Shown piece by piece: positions 27,914 to 38,801 of a stretch of 64,000 nucleotides of DNA. The position numbers and the translations under genes are program-made. This stretch comes from Amycolatopsis sp. FDAARGOS 1241 (lineage in GTDB: Bacteria > Actinomycetota > Actinomycetes > Mycobacteriales > Pseudonocardiaceae). Under the pieces are notes generated by a model. That model saw only the letters and a list, made by a program, of their open reading frames with translations, ran no database searches and was not told the DNA's origin. Position 1 is the stretch's first letter. Every line of letters starts with the position of its first letter. Location of the stretch: assembly GCF_016889705.1 (NCBI RefSeq), contig NZ_CP069526.1, positions 6,510,001-6,574,000 of the forward strand, given 5' to 3'.

Positions 27914-28405
27914 GTGGCTGACACCGTGAACACCGCCGTGAAGAGCGGGCTGGCGCACTCCGAACGGCTGTACGTGCCGTGGTGGGGCTGGCCGCTGCCG
28001 ATGCTGGGCGCGATCCTGATCGGCGTCGAAATCCACCTCGGCTACCCCTCGGTCCCCGTGTGGATCCCGCTGCCCATCGCGATCGTCGTGATGGCGGCCC
28101 TGCTGGTGTCGCTCGGCCGTTCGCGCGTGCGCGTCACGCGCGGTGCCGAACCGGAGCTGTGGGTCGGCGACGCGCACCTGCCCCTGCGCTTCGCCGGCGT
28201 GGTCGAGATCCTCGAGAAGGACGACAAGCGCCGTGCGCTCGGGCGCGACGGCGACCCGGCAGCCTTCGTGCTGCACCGCGGCTGGGTGGGCCCGGCAGTC
28301 CGCGTGCAGCTCACCGACCCGGCCGACCCCACGCCGTACTGGCTGTTCAGCACACGCAAGCCGCAGCGCATCGCCGCGTTGCTGCGCGGGCAGGCCGGTT
28401 CCTGA
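27914..28405 (+). CDS. DUF3093 membrane protein
   Basis: 163 residues from GTG 27914. Two adjacent membrane helices (about 22-66: [39 protein letters not shown]) precede a soluble domain ([56 protein letters not shown]). The function is unknown. There is no ribosome site, but a -10-like TACCCT (27902-27907) sits 6 bases ahead of the start, which fits a leaderless transcript. Equivalent to Rv2698. Confidence 0.88.
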   Translation: MADTVNTAVKSGLAHSERLYVPWWGWPLPMLGAILIGVEIHLGYPSVPVWIPLPIAIVVMAALLVSLGRSRVRVTRGAEPELWVGDAHLPLRFAGVVEILEKDDKRRALGRDGDPAAFVLHRGWVGPAVRVQLTDPADPTPYWLFSTRKPQRIAALLRGQAGS

Positions 28406-28449
28406 CGGCTCGTCACCACTGCGTCACCACTGCGGCACCGGAGACGCGG

Positions 28450-28480
28450 AAGGGGGCCGGCCCGTAGGCCGACCCCCTTT
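28450..28480. terminator. Terminator between the convergent DUF3093 and DUF4193 genes
   Basis: Stem AAGGGGGcCGGC/GCCGaCCCCCTT with a short loop and flanking T-run, 45 bases after the DUF3093 stop. The remaining gap to 28598 holds only weak inverted repeats. Confidence 0.85.
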
Positions 28481-28598
28481 GCCCAGCTCGCGAGCGAGCT
28501 CCCCCCGGAACCGCCGCGACTGTCTTCCCCTGAAAAACCCCGTGGTTCCCCGAGAGCCTGTGTGAGACCCCGTGCGCACCAGGCGCACGTCGCCCCAC

Positions 28599-28907
28599 TC
28601 AGGCGCAGTCGCGGCAGATCAGCCGGCCGCCGTTGTCCTCGGCGAGCCTGCTGCGGTGGTGCACCAGGAAGCAAACCGAGCAGGTGAATTCGTCAGCCTG
28701 CTTCGGCACGACCTTCACGGTCATGTCCTCACCGGAAAGCCCGGAGAGGTCGGCGCCCGGGAGCTCGAAGTTCTCGGCGTTCGCGTCCTCGTCGACGTCG
28801 ACGACGCCGGACTGGTTTTCGTTGCGCCGGGCCTTCAGCTCCTCCAACGAGTCTTCGGCCAGCTCGTCGGCTTCGCTGCGGCGCGGAGCGTCGTAGTCGG
28901 TAGCCAT
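28599..28907 (-). CDS. DUF4193 family zinc-ribbon-like protein
   Basis: 102 residues from ATG 28907. An acidic N-terminal half (SEADELAEDSLEELKARRNE) is followed by CSVCFLVHHRSRLA and CRDCA, a likely Cys4 or Cys/His zinc site at about 78-101. The family is highly conserved and very small in actinobacteria. Its function is unknown, but the zinc knuckle suggests nucleic-acid or RNA-polymerase contact. Equivalent to Rv2699c, upstream of cei. Confidence 0.9.
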   Translation of the reverse strand: MATDYDAPRRSEADELAEDSLEELKARRNENQSGVVDVDEDANAENFELPGADLSGLSGEDMTVKVVPKQADEFTCSVCFLVHHRSRLAEDNGGRLICRDCA

Positions 28908-29468
28908 GTGTCCCTCACCCCTGCGATTCAGCTCTGTCTTGTTCTTCCGGTCCCGCGGACGTCGCCGCCCGTAAGCCCGTCGTGCCGCTGGTCAACGTTC
29001 CAGCGCCCCTGTTTGTGCCCGGCGGGTGCAGTGACCGAGGTCTCAGCCAGGTGCCCCTCTTCCTGCGGCCGGAGCCCGGGAAGGGTAGCTCACCGTTCGG
29101 CGCGCTCCGCACCAGGTCGCAAATTGCCGGTGATTCGTCACCCGACAGGGGGAATCCGCAGGTGAGGCGGCCGTCCCCCGTTCAGGTTGCCCGCGCGTCG
29201 CGAAGATCACCCAACGGCCGTGTCCGCTTGCTCCCGCGGAGGTGTCCGTGGTGCTATCGACCGACCGGGGAATCGTGTTCCGGCCTCGGCGCGGACCCCA
29301 TGGGGTACAGGGTGACCCGCGCCACCGGTCGCGGCGCGCAGCGCCTAGGCTGACCGGCTACGAAGGTGTCGCTGAGTACACCGGGGCTACACCGAACGAG
29401 GCGCGCGGGACCTCGCGGTGCTGTGGGGTCCGCGGACGGGGATCCGCGTTCGGGAAGGGACGGGGCAG
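28908..29468. other. 561-base divergent non-coding region
   Basis: Lies between the divergent DUF4193 and cei genes. No reading frame here has plausible codon use, and no hairpin stands out. It should contain both promoters; I could not fix their boxes. Confidence 0.5.
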
Positions 29469-30152
29469 GTGGCGTCGGGGAACGGCTCGGGGGACCGTGG
29501 TGCGCGGCCCTATCGGAAGCACCGGCCACTGCCCGCGCTCCTCGTGATCGGGGTGCTCGCCCTGGGCGCGGTGATCGTGTGGGTGAACGCCGTGGTCACG
29601 CGGGGAGACATCGACGAGGCCGTGCACTGCACGCCGGCCGCCACGCCTCCGCCCGGCACCACGTACACCGTCGTGCCCCACAACGGCCTCGACGACCGCT
29701 CCCCCGTGCCGCCCGACAAGGTGGCGCTGAAGGTCCTCAACGCCAGCACCACGCGCGGCCAGGGCGGCATCGCCACCACGGCGCTGCGCGAGCTCGGCTT
29801 CTCCGGCATCGCCGACCCGGCCAACGACCCCGCCTACCCCAACGGCGACGCGAAGTGCCGCGGCCAGATCCGCTACGGCGACAACGGTGCCGCGGCGGCG
29901 CGCACGGTCAGCCTGGTCGCGCCGTGTGCCGAACTCGTCCGCGACAACCGCAAGGACGCCAGCGTCGACCTCGTCACCGGCACGCTGTTCGACGACATCC
30001 TTCCCCGCCCGGAGGCCGTCCAGATCCTCAAGAAGCTCTCGGACTGGTCCAAAGCCCACCAGGGTGGCGGCAGCAATGAGGCGGCCACGGGCCCCAGCGC
30101 GCCCGTCATCGACCAGACCCTCCTGGCCGCCGCCCGCGACGTGGCCTGCTGA
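29469..30152 (+). CDS. cei: Envelope integrity protein Cei (LytR C-terminal domain)
   Basis: 227 residues from GTG 29469; an in-frame ATG codon is absent and an upstream in-frame start at 29418 would add an unlikely tail. One membrane helix (about 22-43) anchors an extracellular domain of the LytR_C type (VALKVLNASTTRGQGGIATT, LRELGFSGIADPAND), with three later cysteines (KCRGQIR, APCAELV, VAC) able to form a disulfide. In mycobacteria Cei (Rv2700) is needed for cell-envelope integrity. The position next to suhB, ppgK and sigA is the same here. Confidence 0.88.
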   Translation: MASGNGSGDRGARPYRKHRPLPALLVIGVLALGAVIVWVNAVVTRGDIDEAVHCTPAATPPPGTTYTVVPHNGLDDRSPVPPDKVALKVLNASTTRGQGGIATTALRELGFSGIADPANDPAYPNGDAKCRGQIRYGDNGAAAARTVSLVAPCAELVRDNRKDASVDLVTGTLFDDILPRPEAVQILKKLSDWSKAHQGGGSNEAATGPSAPVIDQTLLAAARDVAC

Positions 30153-30164
30153 CGGCTGCTCCTC

Positions 30165-30198
30165 CGGCCCTGAACCCCCGCTCGAGGGTTCAGGGCCG
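30165..30198. terminator. Terminator between cei and suhB
   Basis: Perfect 13-bp stem CGGCCCTGAACCC/GGGTTCAGGGCCG (30165-30177 and 30186-30198) with an 8-nt loop between convergent genes. Confidence 0.88.
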
Positions 30199-30204
30199 CG
30201 TTCG

Positions 30205-31026
30205 TCAGACGGTGGCCGCGCCCGCCAGCGCCAGCACGTCCCGCAGCGGCTGGGCGATGCCCGGCGCCGCCGCGAACGTCGCGTCCTCGCCGAGGTCCGG
30301 GGCGGAGCCCGGCAGCAGGACACTGGCCCCCGCTTCGGCGGCGATGAGGGCTCCCGCCGCCCAGTCCCAGCGGTTGAGGCCGTGCTCGAAGAACGCGTCG
30401 AGCCAGCCCGCGGCGACCGCGCACAGCTCGAGCGACGCCGCGCCGTTACGACGGATGTCGCGGACGTGGCCGAGCAGGTCGGCGGCGAGGGCGCCCTGGC
30501 GGACGCGGCGCGCCCGGTCGTAGGCGAAGCCCGTACCGACGAGCGAGAGGTCCAGCCGCGCCGGCGCGGACACCGACAGGCGCCGGTCGTCGAGCCAGGC
30601 GCCGCGGCCGCGGGCGGCGGTCCAGCGCCGGCCGCTCACGGGCTCGACGACCGCGCCGGCCACGGACACGCCGCCGACCTGCGCCGCGAGCGACACGGCG
30701 AACGACGGGAGCCCGTAGAGGAAGTTTACGGTCCCGTCGATCGGGTCCACCACCCACGTCACCCCGCTGCCGGCGGCCTCGCCACCTCCTTCCTCGCCCA
30801 GCACCGGCTCGCCGGGGCGCAGCTCGGCGAGCCGCTCCCGCACCAGTTCCTCCGATTCCTTGTCGACGGCGGTGACCACGTCGGTGTCCGCCGACTTGGT
30901 GTCCACCCGGACTTCGCGACCGTCTTGCATGGCGGTCCAGGCCTCGCGCACCAGCCCGGCCGCTTCGGCGGCCACCTGCTCGGCAACGCTCTTCAGCAAC
31001 GTCTCATCAAGTCCCACGACCGACAT
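30205..31026 (-). CDS. suhB: Inositol monophosphatase family protein
   Basis: 273 residues from ATG 31026 (MSVVGLDE). Mg2+-dependent phosphatase fold: metal ligands in VLGEEGGG and [17 protein letters not shown], and the C-terminal [16 protein letters not shown]. It probably releases inositol from inositol 1-phosphate for mycothiol and phosphatidylinositol, or acts on related sugar phosphates such as fructose bisphosphate or histidinol phosphate. It is divergent from ppgK across 64 bases. Equivalent to Rv2701c (suhB). Confidence 0.92.
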   Translation of the reverse strand: MSVVGLDETLLKSVAEQVAAEAAGLVREAWTAMQDGREVRVDTKSADTDVVTAVDKESEELVRERLAELRPGEPVLGEEGGGEAAGSGVTWVVDPIDGTVNFLYGLPSFAVSLAAQVGGVSVAGAVVEPVSGRRWTAARGRGAWLDDRRLSVSAPARLDLSLVGTGFAYDRARRVRQGALAADLLGHVRDIRRNGAASLELCAVAAGWLDAFFEHGLNRWDWAAGALIAAEAGASVLLPGSAPDLGEDATFAAAPGIAQPLRDVLALAGAATV

Positions 31027-31090
31027 GTCACCACATCCGGTTAAAGTCTCCGGAGCAGACTTCTGAATCGTGCGAGAAGGGACCACGTCA

Positions 31091-31852
<762 letters not shown>

Positions 31853-31976
31853 CGGCTGTGCCCCGGTGCCCCGGTGACGCCGGAAAACACACGCGGCGGT
31901 CACGGAAGGGTCACGTGCGGGTACCGTGCGGCAGGCCGGAGGGTGATCGCTTCGCGACGCACCGCCCGGCCGTCGT

Positions 31977-31982
31977 TACAAT
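31977..31982 (+). promoter_or_regulatory. Candidate -10 box for sigA
   Basis: TACAAT, one change from the TATAAT consensus, 120 bases ahead of the sigA start in the 250-base ppgK-sigA gap. No convincing -35 was seen at the proper spacing. The rest of the gap shows nothing else. Confidence 0.35.
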
Positions 31983-32102
31983 GGAACATGGCCCACGGCT
32001 GCGGGAGCGAAAACTGCAGGCCGAGGCGTGTTCCCCGAATGTGAGGCAGCCGAGGTGGCGATACCTCGGCTCGTCATGATCGACCGCTGCGAAAGGGCGT
32101 AA

Positions 32103-33518
<1,416 letters not shown>

Positions 33519-33540
33519 TCAGCCGGATTTCCTGATCACC

Positions 33541-33577
33541 GAGGAACCCCGTCACCTCCGAGGTGGCGGGGTTCCTC
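33541..33577 (+). terminator. Terminator of sigA
   Basis: An 18-bp arm (33541-33558) pairs with 33560-33577 with one G-U, reading GAGGAACCCCG...CGGGGTTCCTC; the true loop is a few central bases. It begins 22 bases past the stop. Confidence 0.88.
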
Positions 33578-33913
33578 GCTGTGCCTGGGGTTTTCCAGTG
33601 GCCACTGTGGACGCGGAGGCTGCGGCGCCGATCCACTTGCACTCCCGAGCGCCGGCCCTCGCTCCACCCGCCGCGCTCCGGTTCGCGCCCCGGCGGCTAC
33701 CGCCCCTGGCTCCAGTACCGCACGCCAGCCCACGCCCCGGTCTCGCCCTGCGTGCCGTGTTCCGGTTCCGAGCTTCAGCCCCGCTCGCGCGACAGCAGAA
33801 CCCACCCTCCCGGGGGCCGCCCATGATCCATTCTACCCGCGCACACCGACGAAACCCGGTCCTCAACCCGTTTGTCCACACCCCACTCGAGTTGTGGACA
33901 AGTCGAGCCGCAC

Positions 33914-34032
33914 CCGAGGCGCGAGGCGCGAGGCGCGAGGCGCGAGGCGCGAGGCGCGAGGCGCGAGCCGCGAGCCGCGAGCCGCGAGCCGCGAGCCGCG
34001 AGCCGCGAGCCGCGAGCCGCGAGCCGCGAGCG
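33914..34032. repeat. Heptamer tandem array, two repeat types
   Basis: Seventeen 7-base units without interruption: CCGAGGC, six GCGAGGC, nine GCGAGCC, and a final GCGAGCG. The switch from one unit type to the other is sharp (at 33962/33963), suggesting independent expansion of each block. In one frame it would read ARREARREARRE then ASREPRAASREPRA, but no gene surrounds it. Confidence 0.93.
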
Positions 34033-34247
34033 CAGGTTAATCCACTCGCTAGGGCCGGCGGCCAGGAGCCGCCCGAACCACTCGCCGGGCAAGGCCACCC
34101 GGAGCGACGCGCGCGACCCATCGGCACACACCAGGCCGGTGCGCCAGCGCAACGGCGAGCCGCACCCGAACCGCGGCGAGACACGGCGAAGCGGAGAAAG
34201 CGCTCCCCCGCACCGCGGTTCCGACGCCTGCAGGTCCCGGGCTAGCC

Positions 34248-34277
34248 GGTCTGGACCACAACGGAGAGGTCCAGACC
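34248..34277. promoter_or_regulatory. Perfect inverted repeat upstream of the ABC operon
   Basis: GGTCTGGACC and GGTCCAGACC (34248-34257, 34268-34277) are perfect 10-bp inverted arms around a 10-base spacer, 375 bases before the first permease gene. It could be an operator or an RNA hairpin; spacing of arm centres (20 bases, two helical turns) favours a dimeric protein site. Confidence 0.5.
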
Positions 34278-34652
34278 AAGTCCGTTATGTCCGTTCCCCT
34301 CGTTCCGCCCGCCACCGGAGCTTTCCGGAAACATTTCCGGAACGTGATCCGCGGTATTCGGGAGACCACCCACCGCGACGAACCGCAGGTAGTGATTACC
34401 GCGTGGACCCCGTTGACCGCAACAGCCGAAAGTCGGTGCTTTACCCGCCCAGCGCGGAAATCGTGATTATTTGGTTGCCTCGGAACGAAGATCGCAGGCC
34501 CCTGTCCGGATTATGCTGCGCCGACAACGAGCGTCAGCAGCATTCGGAAGGCAGCACCGGCTAGTGTTTTCGACGAAAACTCAATCGCGCGAGAGCCAGG
34601 CGTGGCCGTCGGCGCGGAGCGGATCCTCCGGTCGGCGTGAATCGAGGAAACC

Positions 34653-35630
34653 GTGATCGGCTTCCTCCTCCGCCGCCTCGTCAACTACGTGGCCTTGTGC
34701 CTGGTCGCCACCTTCGCGGCCTTTTCCTTGGCATCACTGGCGTTCAGCCCGCTGGACGCCCTGAAACTGCGGAACCCGCCGGCGCCGCAGTCCACGATCG
34801 ACGCCAAGGCCGCCGAGCTCTACCTGAACCAGCCGATCCCCGAGCGCTTCTTCACGTGGCTCGGCGGGGTGCTGCAAGGGAACTTCGGCCGCACCGTCGC
34901 CGACCAGCCGATCACCGACGAGCTCTTCCGCCGCGCCGGCGTGAGCCTCCGGTTGTTCCTGCTGGGCATCACGATCGGCATCATCATCGGCGTGCTCGTC
35001 GGTGTGGTGAGCGCGATCCGGCAGTACAAGATCAGTGACTACGTGGCCACCACGTTCTCGTTCGTCGTGCTGTCCACTCCGGTCTTCGTGATCGCCACGA
35101 TCCTCAAGGCCGGCGCGCAGTCCGTGAACGACAACCTGCTCGACGGCTACCAGTTCTTCATCGTGCAGGGCGAAACCAGCGGCCTCGACGGCAGTTTCGG
35201 CGACGTGCTGCTCGACCGGTTGCAGCACCTCATCGTGCCGACGCTCGCGATCGTGCTCACGCAGGTCGCGTACTACAGCCGCTACCAGCGTTCGGCGATG
35301 CTCGACGTGCTGGGCTCCGACTTCCTCCGCACCGCGCAGGCGAAGGGCCTCACCCGGCGGCGCGCGCTGTTCAAGCACGGCCTGCGCACCGCGCTGATCC
35401 CCATGGCGACGCTGTTCGCGTTCGGCTTCGGCCTGCTGATCACGGGTGGCATCTTCACCGAGAAGATCTTCGGCTGGTACGGCATGGGCGACTGGCTGAT
35501 CACCGGCATCCAGAAGCAGGACACCAACATCGTCGCGACCGTGACGCTGTTCATCGCGATCTGCGTGCTGCTGGCCGGGTGGCTGGCCGACGTGCTCTAC
35601 GCCGCGCTCGACCCGAGGGTGAGGATCTGA
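34653..35630 (+). CDS. Peptide-type ABC transporter permease (OppB/DppB)
   Basis: 325 residues from GTG 34653 with GAGGAAA upstream. Six membrane helices; N-terminal MIGFLLRRLVNYVALCLVA-type start, and the EAA loop at SDFLRTAQAKGLTRRRALFK, which contacts the ATPase. It forms the membrane channel with the next gene's product for uptake of an oligopeptide or similar substrate. First gene of a four-gene operon (permease, permease, fused ATPases, binding protein); it shares one base with the second gene. The substrate cannot be deduced. Confidence 0.93.
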   Translation: MIGFLLRRLVNYVALCLVATFAAFSLASLAFSPLDALKLRNPPAPQSTIDAKAAELYLNQPIPERFFTWLGGVLQGNFGRTVADQPITDELFRRAGVSLRLFLLGITIGIIIGVLVGVVSAIRQYKISDYVATTFSFVVLSTPVFVIATILKAGAQSVNDNLLDGYQFFIVQGETSGLDGSFGDVLLDRLQHLIVPTLAIVLTQVAYYSRYQRSAMLDVLGSDFLRTAQAKGLTRRRALFKHGLRTALIPMATLFAFGFGLLITGGIFTEKIFGWYGMGDWLITGIQKQDTNIVATVTLFIAICVLLAGWLADVLYAALDPRVRI

Positions 35631-36631
35631 TGGCCGCTCCCGTGAACGAGGCCGACATCGCCGACTCGGCCGTGCTGGCAGCTGACCCGCGCAGCGAAGC
35701 CGAGAGCAGGTCCTCCAGCCGCGGCAAACTCGTGCTGCGCCGCTTCCTGCGCAACAAGCTCGCGGTCGCCTCGCTGATCGTGATCGTGCTGTTCTACGTC
35801 GCGGCGTTCACCTACAGCTGGTACTCGCCCTGGGCCTACGACGAGCTCGACCCGGTGTCGAACCTGCTGCCGCCGGGCGGCAGCCACTGGTTCGGCACCA
35901 ACCAGATCGGCGGCGACATGTTCGCGCAGACCATGCGCGGGCTGCAGAAGTCGCTCACGATCGGCCTGCTGGCCGCGCTGTTCTCCACCGGCGCCGCCTC
36001 CATCGTCGGCGCCGCCGCCGGCTACTTCGGCGGCTGGACCGACCGCATCGCCATGTGGGTCGTGGACCTGTTGCTGATCCTGCCGCCGTTCCTGATCATC
36101 TCGATCCTCTCGCCGGCGTTCCGCGGCAAGACCTGGCTGATCCTGGTGGGCCTGATCGCGCTGTTCCAGTGGATGATCACCGCGCGCATCGTGCGCGGCA
36201 TGACGCTGACGCTGCGCGAACGCGAGTTCGTGAAGGCCGCGAAGTTCATGGGCCAGCCGGCGTGGCGGATCATCGCCAAGCACATCGTGCCGAACATGGC
36301 TTCGCTGCTGATCATCGACGCGACCATCAACGTCGGTGTCGCGATCATCACCGAGACCTCGTTGTCGTTCTTCGGGTTCGGCGTGCAGTCGCCCGACGTT
36401 TCGCTCGGCACGCTGATCTCGAGCGGGTCCGACGCGGTGCGCACGTTTCCCTGGCTGTTCTACATCCCGGCGGGCTTCCTCGTGGTCACCGTGCTCGCGG
36501 TGAACTTCGCGGGTGACGGCCTGCGCGACGCGCTCGACCCGTCGTCGAGCCGGTCGCGGCGCAAGGAGCGCAAGCGCATCGAAGAGAAGACGAAGTCGCC
36601 GTCTCCGAAGACCGTGGGAGCACAAGCATGA
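35630..36631 (+). CDS. Peptide-type ABC transporter permease (OppC/DppC)
   Basis: 333 residues from ATG 35630, overlapping the stop of the first permease by one base. A cytoplasmic N-terminal tail (about 1-40) precedes the helix [40 protein letters not shown] is the usual OppC motif, followed by the EAA loop [19 protein letters not shown] and a basic C-terminal tail. Partner of the preceding permease. The next gene begins four bases before this stop (ATGA), implying coupled translation. Confidence 0.93.
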   Translation: MAAPVNEADIADSAVLAADPRSEAESRSSSRGKLVLRRFLRNKLAVASLIVIVLFYVAAFTYSWYSPWAYDELDPVSNLLPPGGSHWFGTNQIGGDMFAQTMRGLQKSLTIGLLAALFSTGAASIVGAAAGYFGGWTDRIAMWVVDLLLILPPFLIISILSPAFRGKTWLILVGLIALFQWMITARIVRGMTLTLREREFVKAAKFMGQPAWRIIAKHIVPNMASLLIIDATINVGVAIITETSLSFFGFGVQSPDVSLGTLISSGSDAVRTFPWLFYIPAGFLVVTVLAVNFAGDGLRDALDPSSSRSRRKERKRIEEKTKSPSPKTVGAQA

Positions 36632-38760
36632 GCGCCGCACTCGAACTGAGCGCGGAGACCGGGAAGCCCACCGGCACGGTCCTGGAGGTCTCGAACCTCG
36701 ACGTGTCCTTCCCGTCGGAATCCGGCCGCGTGCACGCCGTGCGCGGACTGAACTACCAGGTCGCGGCCGGCGAAGTGCTGGGCATCGTCGGTGAATCGGG
36801 CTCCGGCAAGTCGGTGTCGTCCCTCGCCGTCATGGGCCTGCTGCCGCCGCAGGCGCGCGTCTCCGGCTCGATCCGGTTCCAGGACACCGAGCTCATCGGC
36901 AAGTCCGACATCGAGCTGTCGAAGCTGCGGGGGAAGAAGATCTCGATGGTCTTCCAGGACCCGCTCTCGGCGCTCACGCCCGTGTACACCGTCGGCGCGC
37001 AGATCGCCGAGGCGCTGCTCGTGCACGCCAAGGGCTCGCTGAGCAAGCAGGAGGCCAACAAGCGCGCGGTCGAGCTGCTCGACCTCGTCGGCATCCCCCA
37101 CGCCGCCGCGCGCGCCAAGGCCTTCCCGCACGAGTTCTCCGGCGGCATGCGCCAGCGGGCGGTGATCGCCATCGCGATCGCCAACGACCCGGACCTGATC
37201 ATCGCCGACGAGCCGACGACCGCGCTCGACGTGACGGTGCAGGCCCAGGTGCTGGAAGTGCTCAAGACCGCGCAGGAGGTCACCGGCGCCGGCATCGTGA
37301 TCATCACCCACGACCTCGGCGTCGTCGCCGGGTTCGCCGACCGGCTGATGGTCATGTACGCCGGGCGCGCCGTCGAGCAGGGACCGGTCGAGACCATCTA
37401 CGACCAGCCGCGGATGCCGTACACGCTGGGCCTGCTGGGCTCGATCCCGCGCGTCGACGCGCACGAGAAGCAGCCGCTGGTGCCGATCGAGGGTCAGCCG
37501 CCGTCGCTGGTGGACCTGCCGCCCGGCTGCCCGTTCGCGCCGCGCTGCCCGCTGGCGATCGGCGCCTGCCGCGAGGCCGAGCCGGAGCTGTTCACGATCA
37601 CGCCGGGCAGTCCGAACGCCCCCGTCGACACCACGCACCGCGCCGCGTGCATCCGCACCGAGGAGCTCGCCCGGCCCGAGGCCGACGCGGCCGAGGTGTA
37701 CGGCGCCGAAGTGGTCGAGGAAGCCCCGGTCGCGCACGTGCCCCGCGAGCAGCGGTCCACCGTGCTCGCCGTGCAGGACCTGAAGAAGCACTACCAGGTC
37801 ACCAAGGGCGCGGTGTTCAAGCGCAAGGCCGGCACCGTGAAGGCTGTCGACGGCATCAGCTTCGACATCGTCGAGGGCGAGACGCTCGGTCTGGTCGGCG
37901 AGTCCGGCTGCGGCAAGTCGACCACGCTGATGGAGATCCTCGAGCTCGCCGCGCCCGCGGGCGGTTCGGTCGCGGTCCTCGGCAAGAACGTCGCGAAGCT
38001 CGACGGCAAGGCGCGCAAAGCGATCCGGCGCGACCTGCAGGTGGTGTTCCAGGACCCGATGGCCGCGCTCGACCCACGGCTGCCGATCGGCGACATCATC
38101 GCCGAGCCCATGGTGACCCACGGCTACGACAAGGCGCGCATCGCCAAGCGCGTGCCGGAGCTGCTCGGGCTCGTGGGGCTGCGCGCGGAGCACGCCGAGC
38201 GCTACCCGGCGGAGTTCTCCGGCGGCCAGCGCCAGCGCATCGGCATCGCCCGGGCGCTCGCGCTCGAGCCGAAGATCATCGTGCTCGACGAACCGGTGTC
38301 GGCGCTGGACGTGTCGATCCAGGCCGGCGTGATCAACCTGCTCGACGAGCTCAAGGCCAAGCTCGGCCTGTCGTACCTGTTCGTGGCCCACGACCTGTCG
38401 GTGGTGCGCCACATCGCCGACCGCGTGGCCGTGATGTACCTGGGCAAGATCGTGGAGATCGGCGACGTGCGCACGGTTTTCGAGGCGCCGCAGCACCCGT
38501 ACACGCAGGCCCTGCTGTCCGCGATCCCGATCCCGGACCCGGTGAAGGAACGCGAGCGGACGCGGATCATCCTCACCGGCGACCTGCCGAGCCCGGCGAA
38601 CCCGCCGTCGGGCTGCCGGTTCCGCACGCGCTGTTTCGTGTTCGCTCAACTGTCCGAACAGGACAAGCAGAAGTGCATCGACCTCGAACCGCCGCGCGAA
38701 CCGCGCGCGGCCGACCACGACGTCGCCTGCCACTACGCCAAGACCCGCGAAGTCGTGTAG
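36628..38760 (+). CDS. Fused dual ABC ATPase (OppD-OppF type)
   Basis: 710 residues from ATG 36628. Two complete nucleotide-binding domains in one chain: domain 1 (about 20-330) with Walker A GESGSGKS, signature FSGGMRQRA and Walker B LIIADEPT; domain 2 (about 380-660) with Walker A GESGCGKS, signature FSGGQRQRI and Walker B IIVLDEPV. Each ends with the oligopeptide-transporter C-terminal cysteine motif ([11 protein letters not shown] and [12 protein letters not shown]), which in some members binds a 4Fe-4S cluster. It powers the permease pair; the fusion of D and F is common in actinobacteria. Confidence 0.95.
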   Translation: MSAALELSAETGKPTGTVLEVSNLDVSFPSESGRVHAVRGLNYQVAAGEVLGIVGESGSGKSVSSLAVMGLLPPQARVSGSIRFQDTELIGKSDIELSKLRGKKISMVFQDPLSALTPVYTVGAQIAEALLVHAKGSLSKQEANKRAVELLDLVGIPHAAARAKAFPHEFSGGMRQRAVIAIAIANDPDLIIADEPTTALDVTVQAQVLEVLKTAQEVTGAGIVIITHDLGVVAGFADRLMVMYAGRAVEQGPVETIYDQPRMPYTLGLLGSIPRVDAHEKQPLVPIEGQPPSLVDLPPGCPFAPRCPLAIGACREAEPELFTITPGSPNAPVDTTHRAACIRTEELARPEADAAEVYGAEVVEEAPVAHVPREQRSTVLAVQDLKKHYQVTKGAVFKRKAGTVKAVDGISFDIVEGETLGLVGESGCGKSTTLMEILELAAPAGGSVAVLGKNVAKLDGKARKAIRRDLQVVFQDPMAALDPRLPIGDIIAEPMVTHGYDKARIAKRVPELLGLVGLRAEHAERYPAEFSGGQRQRIGIARALALEPKIIVLDEPVSALDVSIQAGVINLLDELKAKLGLSYLFVAHDLSVVRHIADRVAVMYLGKIVEIGDVRTVFEAPQHPYTQALLSAIPIPDPVKERERTRIILTGDLPSPANPPSGCRFRTRCFVFAQLSEQDKQKCIDLEPPREPRAADHDVACHYAKTREVV

Positions 38761-38801
38761 CCACACATCCGTTGGCACACCAGGGAAGAAAGGTAAACAC
38801 C

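Larger units (their letters stand above)
33578..34652. other. About 1.07 kb without a credible gene
   Basis: Lies between the sigA terminator and the ABC operon. Frames that stay open do so only because of the heptamer repeat at 33914-34032. The left half is G+C-rich; from about 34280 to 34600 the base composition falls (many A/T-rich words such as GTGATTATTTGGTTG), fitting a long upstream regulatory region for the ABC operon. An inverted repeat at 34248-34277 is listed separately. Confidence 0.6.

Noticed and set aside
33914..34032. CRISPR-like array
   Set aside because: Units are 7 bases and contiguous, with no spacers and no cas genes.
33552..34184. Long open frames through the heptamer array on either strand
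   Set aside because: They stay open only because a 7-base repeat without stops reads through; there is no ribosome site and no coding character outside the array.
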